From Parvibaculum sp963975745 (lineage in GTDB: Bacteria > Pseudomonadota > Alphaproteobacteria > Parvibaculales > Parvibaculaceae): a DNA stretch of 64,000 nt. The notes beneath the pieces are model-generated. The model saw only the letters and a program-made list of their open reading frames with translations, made no database searches and was not told the origin of the DNA. Shown one piece after another: positions 40,878 to 50,016 of this stretch. Position numbers and translations under genes: made by a program. The stretch's first letter is position 1. Each line of letters begins with the position of its first letter. Location of the stretch: the NCBI RefSeq assembly GCF_963975745.1, contig NZ_CAXBIB010000002.1:62001-126000 (forward strand), given 5' to 3'.

Positions 40878-41387
40878 GTGACGGCGAAAAGAACGAGCGG
40901 GGGCAAAGGCAAGGGCGCGGGCGGCATTCCGGCGGCGGCCCTGCGGTTTCTCGAATACTACTACCCCATTCACTACAAGGCCGGAATCGGCGTCGAGGAC
41001 GCCCTGCGGGCCGGGCAGCTCAGCCGCCATCAGGTGGCGATGCTGTGGCTGATCCATTCGGAGGGTCAGGACGGACGGCAAATGAACCGCAAGGCCATCG
41101 AACGGTCGCTGGAGAGCTGGTTCGAGATTTCAGGCGCCGCCATCACCAAGGCACTCCGGGTCATGGCCCAGCCGCCGCTGGAGCTGGTGCGGCTGGTCGA
41201 AGACCCCAAATCGGGGCGCGAAAAGATCGTGATCCTGACGCCGAAAGGCGAAGCGCACATGAAAAAGATGATCGCCGGCGGTGAGGCCTATGTGCAGCGG
41301 ATTATCGACCACATGTCGGACGAGGAGATCGCCCAGGGCCTGCATTTCTTCCGCCGGGTTTCGGAAATCGTCGACGGATTCCGCTGA
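40878..41387 (+). CDS. MarR-type winged-helix regulator
   Basis: 169 aa from GTG at 40878, which has a full AAGGAGG 4 nt upstream. A basic Lys/Gly-rich N-terminus precedes a winged helix. LSRHQVAMLWLIHSEG and the helix-turn-helix MNRKAIERSLESWFEISGAAITKALRVM are visible, then the wing VEDPKSGREKIVILTPKGE and a C-terminal dimer helix. MarR proteins usually repress a divergent gene and respond to phenolic or fatty ligands. Here the target is probably the P450/NTF2 operon. Confidence 0.8.
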   Translation: MTAKRTSGGKGKGAGGIPAAALRFLEYYYPIHYKAGIGVEDALRAGQLSRHQVAMLWLIHSEGQDGRQMNRKAIERSLESWFEISGAAITKALRVMAQPPLELVRLVEDPKSGREKIVILTPKGEAHMKKMIAGGEAYVQRIIDHMSDEEIAQGLHFFRRVSEIVDGFR

Positions 41388-41402
41388 GGCGCGGCCGGGC
41401 TC

Positions 41403-41431
41403 TTGTCCGGGACGGCCGCCGCTGTTATAGG
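41403..41431 (+). promoter_or_regulatory. Predicted promoter of asd
   Basis: TTGTCC at 41403-41408 and TATAGG at 41426-41431 are separated by 17 bp, about 50 bp before the asd start. It is a reasonable sigma-70-type promoter by inspection. Confidence 0.4.
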
Positions 41432-41481
41432 CACGGCGCAAATTCCGGGCCGCTTTCGGCCCGAGCTGGAGCCCGAGACTC

Positions 41482-42498
41482 ATGATTTCGAACCCCGTCG
41501 TCGCCATTGCGGGCGCGACCGGCGCCGTCGGCGTCGAGATGATCCGCTGCCTCGAGGAACGCAACTTCCCGGTCAAGGAGCTGAAGCTGCTCGCCTCGGC
41601 ACGCTCGGCCGGGAAAACCATGCGCTTCCGGGGCAAGGACATCCTCGTCGAGGAATTGACGGAGGCGAGCTTCAAGGGCGTCGACATCGCCTTCTTCTCG
41701 GCGGGCGGTGGCATTTCGAAGCAGTTTGCCAAGGCGGTGAAGGATGCCGGCGCGGTGATGATCGACAATTCGTCGGCCTTCCGCATGGACCCCGATGTGC
41801 CGCTGGTGATCCCCGAGATCAACCCGGCGGCAGCGTTGGTCCACAAGGGCATCATCGCCAATCCGAACTGCTCGACGATCATCGCGATCACTCCGCTCTG
41901 GCCGATCCACAAGGTCAATCGCGTCAAGCGCATCGTTGCTGCGACCTACCAGGCGGCATCGGGCGCCGGCGCCGCGGCGATGGAAGAACTCGAACAAGCG
42001 ACGCGCGCCTTCCTTGCGGGCGAGCCATTCGAGCAGAAGATCATTCCGCATCCCTACCCTTTCAACGTCTTCAGCCATAACTCGAAGGTCGACCCGGAGA
42101 CGGGCTACAACGAGGAAGAAATGAAGATGGTGAAGGAGACCAAGAAGATCTTCGACGACAACGACATTCGCGTAACGGCGACCTGCGTGCGCGTGCCGGT
42201 GCTGCGGGCGCATTCGGAAGCGCTCGACTTCGAATGCGAGAAGCCGATCACGCCGGCTCAGGTGCGCGAGATTCTTTCCGTCGCGCCGGGCATCAAGATC
42301 GTCGACGACGTGGCCGGAAACTATTTCCCGATGCCGAAGGATGCATCCGGCCAGGACGACATTCTGGTCGGCCGCATAAGACAGGACATTTCCGATCCGA
42401 GCGGGCACTCGATCGCCATGTTCGTCGCCGGCGACCAGTTGCTGAAAGGCGCTGCACTCAACGCGGTGCAGATCGGCGAGATTCTCGTCAGGGGATGA
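41482..42498 (+). CDS. asd: Aspartate-semialdehyde dehydrogenase
   Basis: 338 aa. It reduces aspartyl phosphate to the semialdehyde for lysine, threonine, methionine and diaminopimelate synthesis. The NADP site is VAIAGATGAVGVEMIRCL. The catalytic Cys is in GIIANPNCSTIIAITPL. The VPVLRAHSEAL segment contains the active-site His region. It is a single gene, convergent with guaA 6 bp away. Confidence 0.95.
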   Translation: MISNPVVAIAGATGAVGVEMIRCLEERNFPVKELKLLASARSAGKTMRFRGKDILVEELTEASFKGVDIAFFSAGGGISKQFAKAVKDAGAVMIDNSSAFRMDPDVPLVIPEINPAAALVHKGIIANPNCSTIIAITPLWPIHKVNRVKRIVAATYQAASGAGAAAMEELEQATRAFLAGEPFEQKIIPHPYPFNVFSHNSKVDPETGYNEEEMKMVKETKKIFDDNDIRVTATCVRVPVLRAHSEALDFECEKPITPAQVREILSVAPGIKIVDDVAGNYFPMPKDASGQDDILVGRIRQDISDPSGHSIAMFVAGDQLLKGAALNAVQIGEILVRG

Positions 42499-42504
42499 GC
42501 GGGA

Positions 42505-44055
42505 TCACTCCCATTCGATCGTTCCCGGCGGCTTCGAGGTGACGTCGTAGACGACGCGGTTGATGCCGCGGACTTCGTTGATGATGCGGGTCGAGACATG
42601 GCCCAGGAAATCGTGGCTGAAGGGATAATAATCGGCCGTCATGCCGTCGATGGATGTGACGGCCCGCAGCGCACAGACATAGTCGTAGGTACGTTCATCG
42701 CCCATGACGCCGACGGTGCGAACCGGCAACAGCACCGCGAATGCCTGCCAGATCGTGTCGTAGAGGCCAGCCCTGCGAATCTCATCAAGATAGATCACGT
42801 CGGCCTTGCGCAGGATGTCGAGCTTTTCGCGGGTGATCTCGCCGGGCACGCGGATTGCGAGGCCGGGCCCCGGGAACGGATGGCGGCCGACAAATTCTTC
42901 CGGCAGGCCGAGTTCGCGGCCGAGAATGCGCACCTCGTCCTTGAAGAGTTCGCGCAGGGGCTCGACGAGCTGCATGTTCATGCGCTCGGGCAGGCCGCCG
43001 ACATTGTGATGGCTCTTGATTGTGACGGAGGGACCGCCGGCGAAGGAGACGCTTTCGATCACGTCCGGATAGAGCGTGCCTTGCGCCAGGAAGTCGGCGC
43101 CGCCGATCTTTTTCGCCTCTTCTTCGAAGACGTCGATGAAGGTCGCGCCGATGATCTTGCGCTTTTTCTCGGGGTCGGAGACGCCTTCGAGCTTGCCGAG
43201 GAAAAGGTCCGTCGCGTCGCGGTTGACCAGCGGGATGTTGTAGTGGTGACGGAAGAGATTGACGACCTGATCGGCCTCGCCGGCGCGCATCATGCCGGTG
43301 TCGACGAAGACGCATTGCAACTGGTCGCCGATCGCCTCGTGCAGTAGCACTGCGACCACGGATGAATCGACGCCACCCGAAAGCCCGCAGATTACCTTGC
43401 CCTTGCCGACCTGGGCGCGGACCTTGGCGATCTCGGTTTCCTTGAAGGCCGCCATGGTCCAGCCGCCCTTGCAGCCGGCGATCCTGTGCGTGAAGTTCTT
43501 CAGCATCGCGGCACCGCGCGGCGTGTGTACGACTTCGGGATGGAACTGCACGCCATAGAAGTTCCGACTTTCGTCGGCGATGGCGGCAAATGGCGCGTTA
43601 CGGCTGACCGCAATGGTCTTGAATCCCGGCGGCAGTTCGACGACCCGGTCGCCATGACTCATCCAGACCGGCTCCTGCTCGCCAGCCTGCAACAGCCCTT
43701 CGAAAAGCGGGCTGTCCTCGAGAATCTCGATGACGGCGCGACCGAATTCGCGCTCATCGGAGCCCTCGACCTTGCCACCCAGTTGGGCGCACATCGTCTG
43801 TTCGCCATAGCAGATGCCGAGAACAGGAACGCCCGCGGTGAAGACCCATTCGGGGGCGCGCGGCGTGCCGATGCCGGTGACACTGGCCGGGCCGCCCGAC
43901 AGGATCACGGCCTTCGGTGCAAAGAGCTTGTCGAGTCCATCGGCCTTGTTGAACGGAACGATCTCCGAGTAGACGCCGCTCTCGCGAACACGTCGCGCGA
44001 TCAGCTGCGTCACCTGGCTACCGAAATCGATTATGAGGATGCGGTCTTCGGTCAT
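42505..44055 (-). CDS. guaA: GMP synthase (glutamine-hydrolysing)
   Basis: 516 aa. It makes GMP from XMP. The N-terminal class I glutaminase has the nucleophile in VLGICYGEQTM and a His-Glu pair in GVQFHPEVVHT. The ATP pyrophosphatase domain has GLSGGVDSSVVAVLL, and the dimerisation domain ends in VYDVTSKPPGTIEWE. It lies in a minus-strand run with guaB four genes upstream, so the two last GMP steps are close but not in immediate succession. Confidence 0.96.
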   Translation of the reverse strand: MTEDRILIIDFGSQVTQLIARRVRESGVYSEIVPFNKADGLDKLFAPKAVILSGGPASVTGIGTPRAPEWVFTAGVPVLGICYGEQTMCAQLGGKVEGSDEREFGRAVIEILEDSPLFEGLLQAGEQEPVWMSHGDRVVELPPGFKTIAVSRNAPFAAIADESRNFYGVQFHPEVVHTPRGAAMLKNFTHRIAGCKGGWTMAAFKETEIAKVRAQVGKGKVICGLSGGVDSSVVAVLLHEAIGDQLQCVFVDTGMMRAGEADQVVNLFRHHYNIPLVNRDATDLFLGKLEGVSDPEKKRKIIGATFIDVFEEEAKKIGGADFLAQGTLYPDVIESVSFAGGPSVTIKSHHNVGGLPERMNMQLVEPLRELFKDEVRILGRELGLPEEFVGRHPFPGPGLAIRVPGEITREKLDILRKADVIYLDEIRRAGLYDTIWQAFAVLLPVRTVGVMGDERTYDYVCALRAVTSIDGMTADYYPFSHDFLGHVSTRIINEVRGINRVVYDVTSKPPGTIEWE

Positions 44056-44071
44056 CGTCCATCTTCACGGT

Positions 44072-44548
44072 TCATGGGGCCACGGGCCCGGATTCCAGCG
44101 CACGGGCAAGTTCCTGCGTCTGTTGACAAGTTTCGCAATGGAAACGGAGAATGCGCAGCCGTTCTGCCGCCGCTTCGCGGTTTCCTTCTGCGAGATCAAG
44201 CTGCGCGATACGGCTCAATGCGTCCAGGTCGGCCGGGTCGATCTCAAGCGCAATACCGTAATATTTGCGCGCAAGGCGCGGATCGCCCTTCGTTTGGTGA
44301 ACGACGCCCAGTTGAGCATAGGCACGTGCATTGGCGGGGTTCGACGCAATCGCCCTTTCAAACAGCCATCTGGCCCCGTCGAGGTCGTCGCGCGCCGCCG
44401 TCTCGATACCTCTTTCGTAAAGCGAGATCGACGCCTGCGCCGAATTCTGGTCGACGGCACGCGCTGCACCTGACTGCAGCACCATCAGAAGTGCCAGTAT
44501 CGGCAGGCCAACCATGCGAAAAGGATTCTGGGTTCGAGCGGCAGCCAT
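44072..44548 (-). CDS. Exported TPR-like protein
   Basis: 158 aa from the ATG near 44548. A signal sequence, FRMVGLPILALLMVLQSGAARA, is followed by two or three TPR-like units (LYERGIETAARDDLDGARWLFERAIAS, AYAQLGVVHQTKGDPRLARKYYGIAL). It may be a periplasmic adaptor. A longer in-frame start at 44632 would overlap the RsmB-like gene by 4 nt, but the signal peptide favours the short form. It lies between the RsmB-like gene and guaA on the same strand. The function is unknown. Confidence 0.7.
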   Translation of the reverse strand: MAAARTQNPFRMVGLPILALLMVLQSGAARAVDQNSAQASISLYERGIETAARDDLDGARWLFERAIASNPANARAYAQLGVVHQTKGDPRLARKYYGIALEIDPADLDALSRIAQLDLAEGNREAAAERLRILRFHCETCQQTQELARALESGPVAP

Positions 44549-44628
44549 ATTTCCGGGCTTTCGGGGCGGGGATGGATCGATAGACCATCCTTCCCGAAAT
44601 CCGTCAAGCCACCTACTGCGGCGCAGCA

Positions 44629-45930
44629 TCATCCGGCCTCCCGCCTCAGAATCGCGACAAAAAAGCCATCCGTTTGCGTTTTGACCGGTGTCAGGCGCAG
44701 ATAGGCCTCCGTGCCGGTCTCCGGCGGCTGCACGACATCGTCAGGCCAGACCGAACGCCATGGCACCTCGACAAAGCTGCCATGCGACGTCAAAAAAGCC
44801 GCGACCTGATGTTCATTCTCGGAAGGCAACAGCGAGCAGGTCACATAGACGAGACGTCCGCCCGGCCGGACCATCCGCGCCGCGCGCGCCAGGACCTCTG
44901 TTTGCGCCGCCCGGTATCCGGCCAGCATTTCTGGCGTCAGCCGCCAGCGGGCATCGGGATTGCGGCGCCAGGCCCCCGTGCCGCTGCAGGGTGCGTCGAC
45001 CAGAACGCAATCCATGCGGGCTTCGAGATCACCCAGATCCGCGTCGGGGCCTTCAGCCGCATAGGCACCAAGCGTGACGGTCTGGATGTTCCGGATGCCG
45101 GCCCGCTGGGCCCGCGGCATCAGCTTCCCCAAGCGCCGGCCGTCGGTATCGCAGGCGTGAATCTGTCCGCGATTGCGCATCATTGCCGCCAGCGCCAGCG
45201 ACTTGCCGCCGCCGCCAGCACAGAGGTCGACCACCTGTTCGCCGGGTCTTACGCCGGTGGCGAGACAGGCCAATTGCGAACCTTCATCCTGCAACTCGAT
45301 CAGGCCGTCGCGGAAGCTGGCAAGTCCAAGGATGTTGGCACGTCCAGTCAGCCGCAGACCCCAGGGCGAGAGCGGCGTCGGTTCGGTAACAACTTTCTCC
45401 TCGGCAAGCAGCGCCATGACGCGGTCGCGCGTATCCTTCAGCGCATTGACACGCAGATCGGTCGGCGCCCGCTCCATCAGCGCCGCCATTTCAGGCTCAA
45501 GCGCCGATCCCATCGCCAGTTCAAATTCGGGATGTAGCCACTCTGGATAGTTGAGACGGATCCATGAGGGCGCATCGGCAAGTGGAAGATCGGCCTGCTG
45601 CAGCGCCGACGTTTCTTCAATCGTCAGGGGCGCCGGTGCATGACCCGTGCCGTCGGCCAGCGCGACGGCAGCGGTCGCGCCTTCCCCCTTCAAGAGGGCC
45701 AAGGCGGCAAAAGCCAGCAGTCGTGGCGCATCCGCGCCCGTCGCCGCGGCCAATTGCGCGCGGTGGCGCAGCACGGTGAATACGAGGTCGCTCACCGCAG
45801 CGCGGTCCTTGGAACCGGCAAAGCGGCTCGAGCGTGCCCAAGCATCGAACACCCGATCGGCCGGTTGCCGCGTCTCGAAAATGCCCGTCAGAATTTCGAT
45901 GGCCGACTGCAGACGTGCCCCGGGCGTCAT
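44629..45930 (-). CDS. RsmB/NOP family RNA (cytosine-5) methyltransferase
   Basis: 433 aa. An N-terminal NusB-like helical region is followed by the methyltransferase core with VVDLCAGGGGKSLALAAMM (SAM site). The catalytic Cys pair is in VLVDAPCSGTGAWRRNPDARW and LVYVTCSLLPSENEHQVA. It modifies 16S rRNA or another RNA. ATG at 45930 has GGGAG 7 nt upstream; the ORF is open to 45972. It follows guaB on the same strand after 28 bp. Confidence 0.9.
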   Translation of the reverse strand: MTPGARLQSAIEILTGIFETRQPADRVFDAWARSSRFAGSKDRAAVSDLVFTVLRHRAQLAAATGADAPRLLAFAALALLKGEGATAAVALADGTGHAPAPLTIEETSALQQADLPLADAPSWIRLNYPEWLHPEFELAMGSALEPEMAALMERAPTDLRVNALKDTRDRVMALLAEEKVVTEPTPLSPWGLRLTGRANILGLASFRDGLIELQDEGSQLACLATGVRPGEQVVDLCAGGGGKSLALAAMMRNRGQIHACDTDGRRLGKLMPRAQRAGIRNIQTVTLGAYAAEGPDADLGDLEARMDCVLVDAPCSGTGAWRRNPDARWRLTPEMLAGYRAAQTEVLARAARMVRPGGRLVYVTCSLLPSENEHQVAAFLTSHGSFVEVPWRSVWPDDVVQPPETGTEAYLRLTPVKTQTDGFFVAILRREAG

Positions 45931-45958
45931 TTCAGGCTCCCGGTATCGCCATGCCCGA

Positions 45959-47419
45959 TCAGCTGACACCACCCGGATAGTTGGGTGCCTCGCGCGTAAT
46001 CGTTACATCGTGCACATGGCTTTCGCGCAAGCTCGCGGAGGAAATGCGGACAAATTCGGCGTTCTTCTGAAAGTCGGCAATCGTGGCGTTGCCAGTGTAA
46101 CCCATCGCCGCGCGCAGACCGCCGACAAGCTGATGGATAACGTTGCCGACCGGCCCCTTGTAGGGCACCTGTCCCTCGATCCCTTCGGGCACCAGCTTCA
46201 GCGAATCCTTCACGTCCTGCTGGAAATACCTGTCGGCCGACCCAATCGCCATGGCACCGACCGAGCCCATGCCGCGATAGGACTTGTAGGAGCGCCCCTG
46301 GAACAGAAAGACTTCGCCGGGGCTTTCCTCGGTGCCCGCAAAGAGCGAACCCAGCATGGCGCAATCGGCGCCGGCCGCGATCGCCTTGGCCAAGTCGCCG
46401 GAAAACTTGATGCCGCCATCTGCAATGACAGGCGTACCGGTCTTCTGTGCCGCTTCCGCCACATCCATGATCGCAGTCAATTGCGGCACACCGACACCGG
46501 CTACAATGCGCGTGGTGCAGATCGAGCCGGGCCCGATACCGACCTTGACCGCATCAGCGCCAGCATCGATCAACGCACGGGCAGCGTCGGCCGTCGCCAC
46601 GTTTCCGGCGATCACCTGCGTCGCGTTCGAAAGCTTCTTGATACGCTCGACCGCTTCGGAGACGCGCGCCGAATGGCCATGGGCCGTATCGACCACTATC
46701 ACGTCCGCACCTGCCGCAATCAGGGCTTCGGAGCGGGCAAAACCTTCATCGCCAACCGTTGTCGCTGCCGCAACGCGCAAACGGCCCTGATCGTCCTTGG
46801 CCGCATTCGGGTGAAGCTGCGCCTTTTCGATGTCGTTGACGGTGATGAGGCCGATGCAGCGATAGGCCTCATCGACAACCAGAAGCTTCTCGATACGATG
46901 CTTGTGCAGCAGGCGCTTCGCCTCGTCCTGACTGACCCCGTCGGTTACCGTGACAAGGTCTTCCTTCGTCATCAGATTGCGCACCGGTTCGCGCATATTG
47001 GATGCGAAACGCACGTCGCGGTTGGTCAGGATGCCGGCAAGCTTCCCCGATTCCTCGACGACGGGAATGCCGGTGATGCCGTGGCGCTTCATCAGCGCAA
47101 AGGCATCGGCCAACGTCGCGTCCGGGCCGATCGTCACCGGGTTGACGACCATGCCACTTTCGAACTTCTTGACCTGACGCACATGCTCGGCCTGCGCTTC
47201 CGAATCCATGTTGCGATGAAGCACACCGATGCCGCCCGCTTGCGCCAAGGCAATAGCCAGGCGCGCCTCGGTGACAGTGTCCATTGCAGCAGATACGATG
47301 GGAATGCCGAGGGCAATCGACCTCGTCAGTCGCGTTCTGGTTTCAGCCTGACTGGGGAGAACCGTGGAAGCGGCAGGGAGTAGAAGAACGTCATCAAACG
47401 TCAGCGCTTCACGGATCAT
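45959..47419 (-). CDS. guaB: IMP dehydrogenase
   Basis: 486 aa. It oxidises IMP to XMP in guanine nucleotide synthesis. FDDVLLLPAASTVLP is the N-terminal block, and a CBS pair (about residues 95-210) regulates activity. The catalytic Cys is in VGIGPGSICTTRIVAG, and ADGGIKFSGDLAKA and RGMGSVGAM follow. I chose ATG at 47419, since a longer start at 47458 adds a tail without similarity. It precedes the RsmB-like gene. Confidence 0.96.
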   Translation of the reverse strand: MIREALTFDDVLLLPAASTVLPSQAETRTRLTRSIALGIPIVSAAMDTVTEARLAIALAQAGGIGVLHRNMDSEAQAEHVRQVKKFESGMVVNPVTIGPDATLADAFALMKRHGITGIPVVEESGKLAGILTNRDVRFASNMREPVRNLMTKEDLVTVTDGVSQDEAKRLLHKHRIEKLLVVDEAYRCIGLITVNDIEKAQLHPNAAKDDQGRLRVAAATTVGDEGFARSEALIAAGADVIVVDTAHGHSARVSEAVERIKKLSNATQVIAGNVATADAARALIDAGADAVKVGIGPGSICTTRIVAGVGVPQLTAIMDVAEAAQKTGTPVIADGGIKFSGDLAKAIAAGADCAMLGSLFAGTEESPGEVFLFQGRSYKSYRGMGSVGAMAIGSADRYFQQDVKDSLKLVPEGIEGQVPYKGPVGNVIHQLVGGLRAAMGYTGNATIADFQKNAEFVRISSASLRESHVHDVTITREAPNYPGGVS

Positions 47420-47535
47420 ACTGCCAACCCTTACCTTGGCCCCGATGCGGGGACACACCCTATCGTGTGTTGGCGCAGGCTTTTAACATCTATATCCGCG
47501 AATGCAAAGGTGCTTGTGACAGCGGGACCGAGGCC

Positions 47536-48291
47536 TTAGCCGACTTCTTCCGAATCGCTTTCGGAACGCCCCTTAAATCCCTGCGCCAGAACATACATCT
47601 CGGCCGAATCGGCCCTGCTTGCCTTGGGTTTCACATGGCGCACTGTCTGAAAATGACGTTTCAGGAGGGTCAGCAGTTCGTTCTCGGTCCCGCCCCGCAG
47701 AACCTTGGCGAGGAACGTCCCTCCCGGCGCCAGCACCTCGGTCGCAAAATGGGCGGCGACATCGCAAAGCGCCATGATACGCATATGGTCGGTCTGCTTG
47801 TGCCCGGTGGTGGGCGCCGCCATGTCGGACAAGACGACATCGGCCTCGCCGGCCAGCAAATCCTTGACGCGGGCATCTGCACCCTCGCTCAGAAAATCGA
47901 GTTGCAGGATTGTTGCGCCCGGTACGGGATCCATCTCCAGGTAATCGAGGCCGATCACGCGGCCCTGACGATTGCCGGCCGTGCCCTGGGCATTGACCCG
48001 CGCCACCGCGACCTGGGTCCAGCCGCCGGGGGCGCAACCGAGATCGACAACGCGGCCGCCAGGCTTCAGGAAACGGTACTTGTCGTCGATCTCCGTGAGC
48101 TTGTATGCAGCCCGCGAGCGATAGCCTTCGCGCTTTGCCGCGTGGACGTAAGGATCGTTCAACTGGCGCTGCAACCAGCGCGTCGATGAATTGCTGCGCT
48201 TGCGCGCCGTCTTGACACGCACCTTCAGCGAACGCGCACCGCTGCCGGCACTCTTGCCACCCTTGCCGCCACTCTTGCCGCTTGCAGCCAT
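47536..48291 (-). CDS. rlmE: 23S rRNA (uridine-2552-2'-O)-methyltransferase
   Basis: 251 aa. A basic Lys/Ser/Gly-rich N-terminal stretch precedes the catalytic domain. SAM binding is by VVDLGCAPGGWTQVAVA. The family tetrad Lys-Asp-Lys-Glu can be followed in SRAAYKLTEID, VVLSDMA, FLAKVLRG and the C-terminal part. It modifies the A-loop of 23S rRNA late in 50S assembly. It lies 1 bp from the Ppx/GppA gene and 116 bp before guaB. Confidence 0.95.
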   Translation of the reverse strand: MAASGKSGGKGGKSAGSGARSLKVRVKTARKRSNSSTRWLQRQLNDPYVHAAKREGYRSRAAYKLTEIDDKYRFLKPGGRVVDLGCAPGGWTQVAVARVNAQGTAGNRQGRVIGLDYLEMDPVPGATILQLDFLSEGADARVKDLLAGEADVVLSDMAAPTTGHKQTDHMRIMALCDVAAHFATEVLAPGGTFLAKVLRGGTENELLTLLKRHFQTVRHVKPKASRADSAEMYVLAQGFKGRSESDSEEVG

Positions 48292-48292
48292 T

Positions 48293-49651
48293 TCAATTCA
48301 CCTCTACGGGCTGCGCCGCTACTTCATTCGCCCGCCTGGCATTGCGACGACGGCGGCGGCGGCGACGGCGGCCGCGCCGGGCATCATTCTCGATCAACGA
48401 CATCAATATGCCTTCGCGCAGGCCACGATCGGCAACACGCAATCGCTCGGCAGGCCATGCGCGCGCGATCGCCTCGAATATGGCGCAACCCGCGAGCACG
48501 AGGTCGGCACGTTCCCCGCCGACGCAGGGGTGTGCAGCGCGCTTGTTGTAGCTCATGCCCAGCAGCGATTGGGTCACTCGCTGGACGTCTTCAGGCGAAA
48601 TCCAGAGGCCGTCGACGCGTGTTCGATCATATCGATCGAGACCAAGATGAACGCCTGCGATTGTGGTGACGGTGCCGGATGTACCGAGCAAGTGAAAATC
48701 CCCAGACGCCTCGTCGTCCAGCGCCCGAACACTCTCTATAAAAGGCGCAAGACGTTCGCTGACTTCGGCGACCATCCGATCATAGAGATCGGAGGAAACA
48801 TCGACGCCACCGTGGTGTTCGGCCAGCGTGACCACACCGCAAGGCAGGGAAGTCCAGTCTCCGATGACCGGCCGGCCCCTCTTGTCGCCATCGGGCATTC
48901 GAACCCATATCAGCTCGGTCGAACCGCCACCGATATCGAAGACCAGCGCCGATGAACAGCATGGATCGAGCAGCGGCGCGCAGCCGGCAACCGCCAGGCG
49001 CGCCTCGTCCTCCGTCGAGACAATTTCGAGCGACAGGCCGGTTTCCTTCTTGACGCGTGCAACAAAGTGGCCGCTGTTGGATGCCGTCCGGCAGGCAGCG
49101 GTCGCAATGGTTCTCGTCCGGCTGACACCGCGTCGTGCCATCTTGTCGGCACATATCTTCAGCGCGTCGATGGCGCGCGTCATTGCGGCCTCGCTCAGCG
49201 CGCCCGTGCGGGCAAGCCCCTCGCCGAGCCGGACGATGCGCGAATAGGCGTCGACAACCTTGAAGCCGTCGCTGTTGCGACGCGCAATCAGCAAGCGGCA
49301 ATTGTTTGTGCCCAGGTCGAGCGCAGCATAAAGAACATCTGCTGCGGTACGCGCGACGGGCGGGTTGTTCGAATTCGCGGATTGTCCTGAAGGTGCGCCA
49401 CGTCTTGCCCCGCGACCACGGCGGCGGCGCTTCGGCCGCTTTTCGCGCCCCGAATTCCCGTCGCTTGTGGCACGGCTCAGCGTCGCCTCCGGACCGGCGG
49501 CGGTTGAATCTGTGCCCTGCGCAACGCCTGCCCCTGGGGACTGGCTCGGCGCATTCAGGCCCTTTTCGGCGGCGGCGGCCAAATCGATACCACCGGAACC
49601 GCCGTCATCTTCTGGGCGCACGGTTCTCAGACCCGGGAAGCGGCGAGGCAT
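48293..49651 (-). CDS. Ppx/GppA family phosphatase with basic N-terminal extension
   Basis: 452 aa. The first 105 residues are low-complexity, with a basic tract (KRPKRRRRGRGARRG). Then the actin-like ATPase fold begins: LYAALDLGTNNCRLLIARR, then IATAACRTASN, and LVFDIGGGSTELIWV. The C-terminus carries another Arg run (RRGRRRRRRRRRNARR). The family hydrolyses polyphosphate and/or pppGpp. Arg-rich ends may bind RNA, polyphosphate or ribosomes; that is speculation. It is encoded 1 bp before rlmE, which is common in Alphaproteobacteria. Confidence 0.9.
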   Translation of the reverse strand: MPRRFPGLRTVRPEDDGGSGGIDLAAAAEKGLNAPSQSPGAGVAQGTDSTAAGPEATLSRATSDGNSGREKRPKRRRRGRGARRGAPSGQSANSNNPPVARTAADVLYAALDLGTNNCRLLIARRNSDGFKVVDAYSRIVRLGEGLARTGALSEAAMTRAIDALKICADKMARRGVSRTRTIATAACRTASNSGHFVARVKKETGLSLEIVSTEDEARLAVAGCAPLLDPCCSSALVFDIGGGSTELIWVRMPDGDKRGRPVIGDWTSLPCGVVTLAEHHGGVDVSSDLYDRMVAEVSERLAPFIESVRALDDEASGDFHLLGTSGTVTTIAGVHLGLDRYDRTRVDGLWISPEDVQRVTQSLLGMSYNKRAAHPCVGGERADLVLAGCAIFEAIARAWPAERLRVADRGLREGILMSLIENDARRGRRRRRRRRRNARRANEVAAQPVEVN

Positions 49652-49744
49652 CGCTTTCGCGCACCGCGCTTCCGACCGGGTTCCCTGTTCTTTCAGTTGA
49701 GAGCAGTCTAGCAGCTTGGGAGGATGGGTAAAGCGAGCGGACGG

Positions 49745-49818
49745 TGGCTGGGGGACTAGGATTCGAACCTAGACTGGCGGAGTCAGAGTCCGCTGTCCTA
49801 CCGTTAGACGATCCCCCA
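49745..49818 (-). tRNA. tRNA-Gln (anticodon CTG)
   Basis: 74 nt on the minus strand including an encoded CCA (49745-49747). The acceptor stem TGGGGGA/TCCCCCA is perfectly paired. The anticodon stem GCGGA/TCCGC encloses loop CTCTGAC, giving anticodon CUG, which reads CAG. The T-loop GGTTCGAATCC is canonical. It stands alone between a GppA-type gene and a flavin monooxygenase gene. Confidence 0.97.
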
Positions 49819-50016
49819 AGACGCCGATTCGGCCCAAAATTCAGCCATTTCCAAGATATGGCACGGGCACGGCGCTACTTGGCTGCGCGCGGCGAAACCT
49901 AGTCGCCGCTGCCGCGGCCGTCAACACCCTGACGTTCCCGGGCAGCGGACCCCACAGGGCTCATGTTCCGCGGCGAGACCGCTGCCCGTACGGATGTCCG
50001 GATGCCCCCTTGGCCC

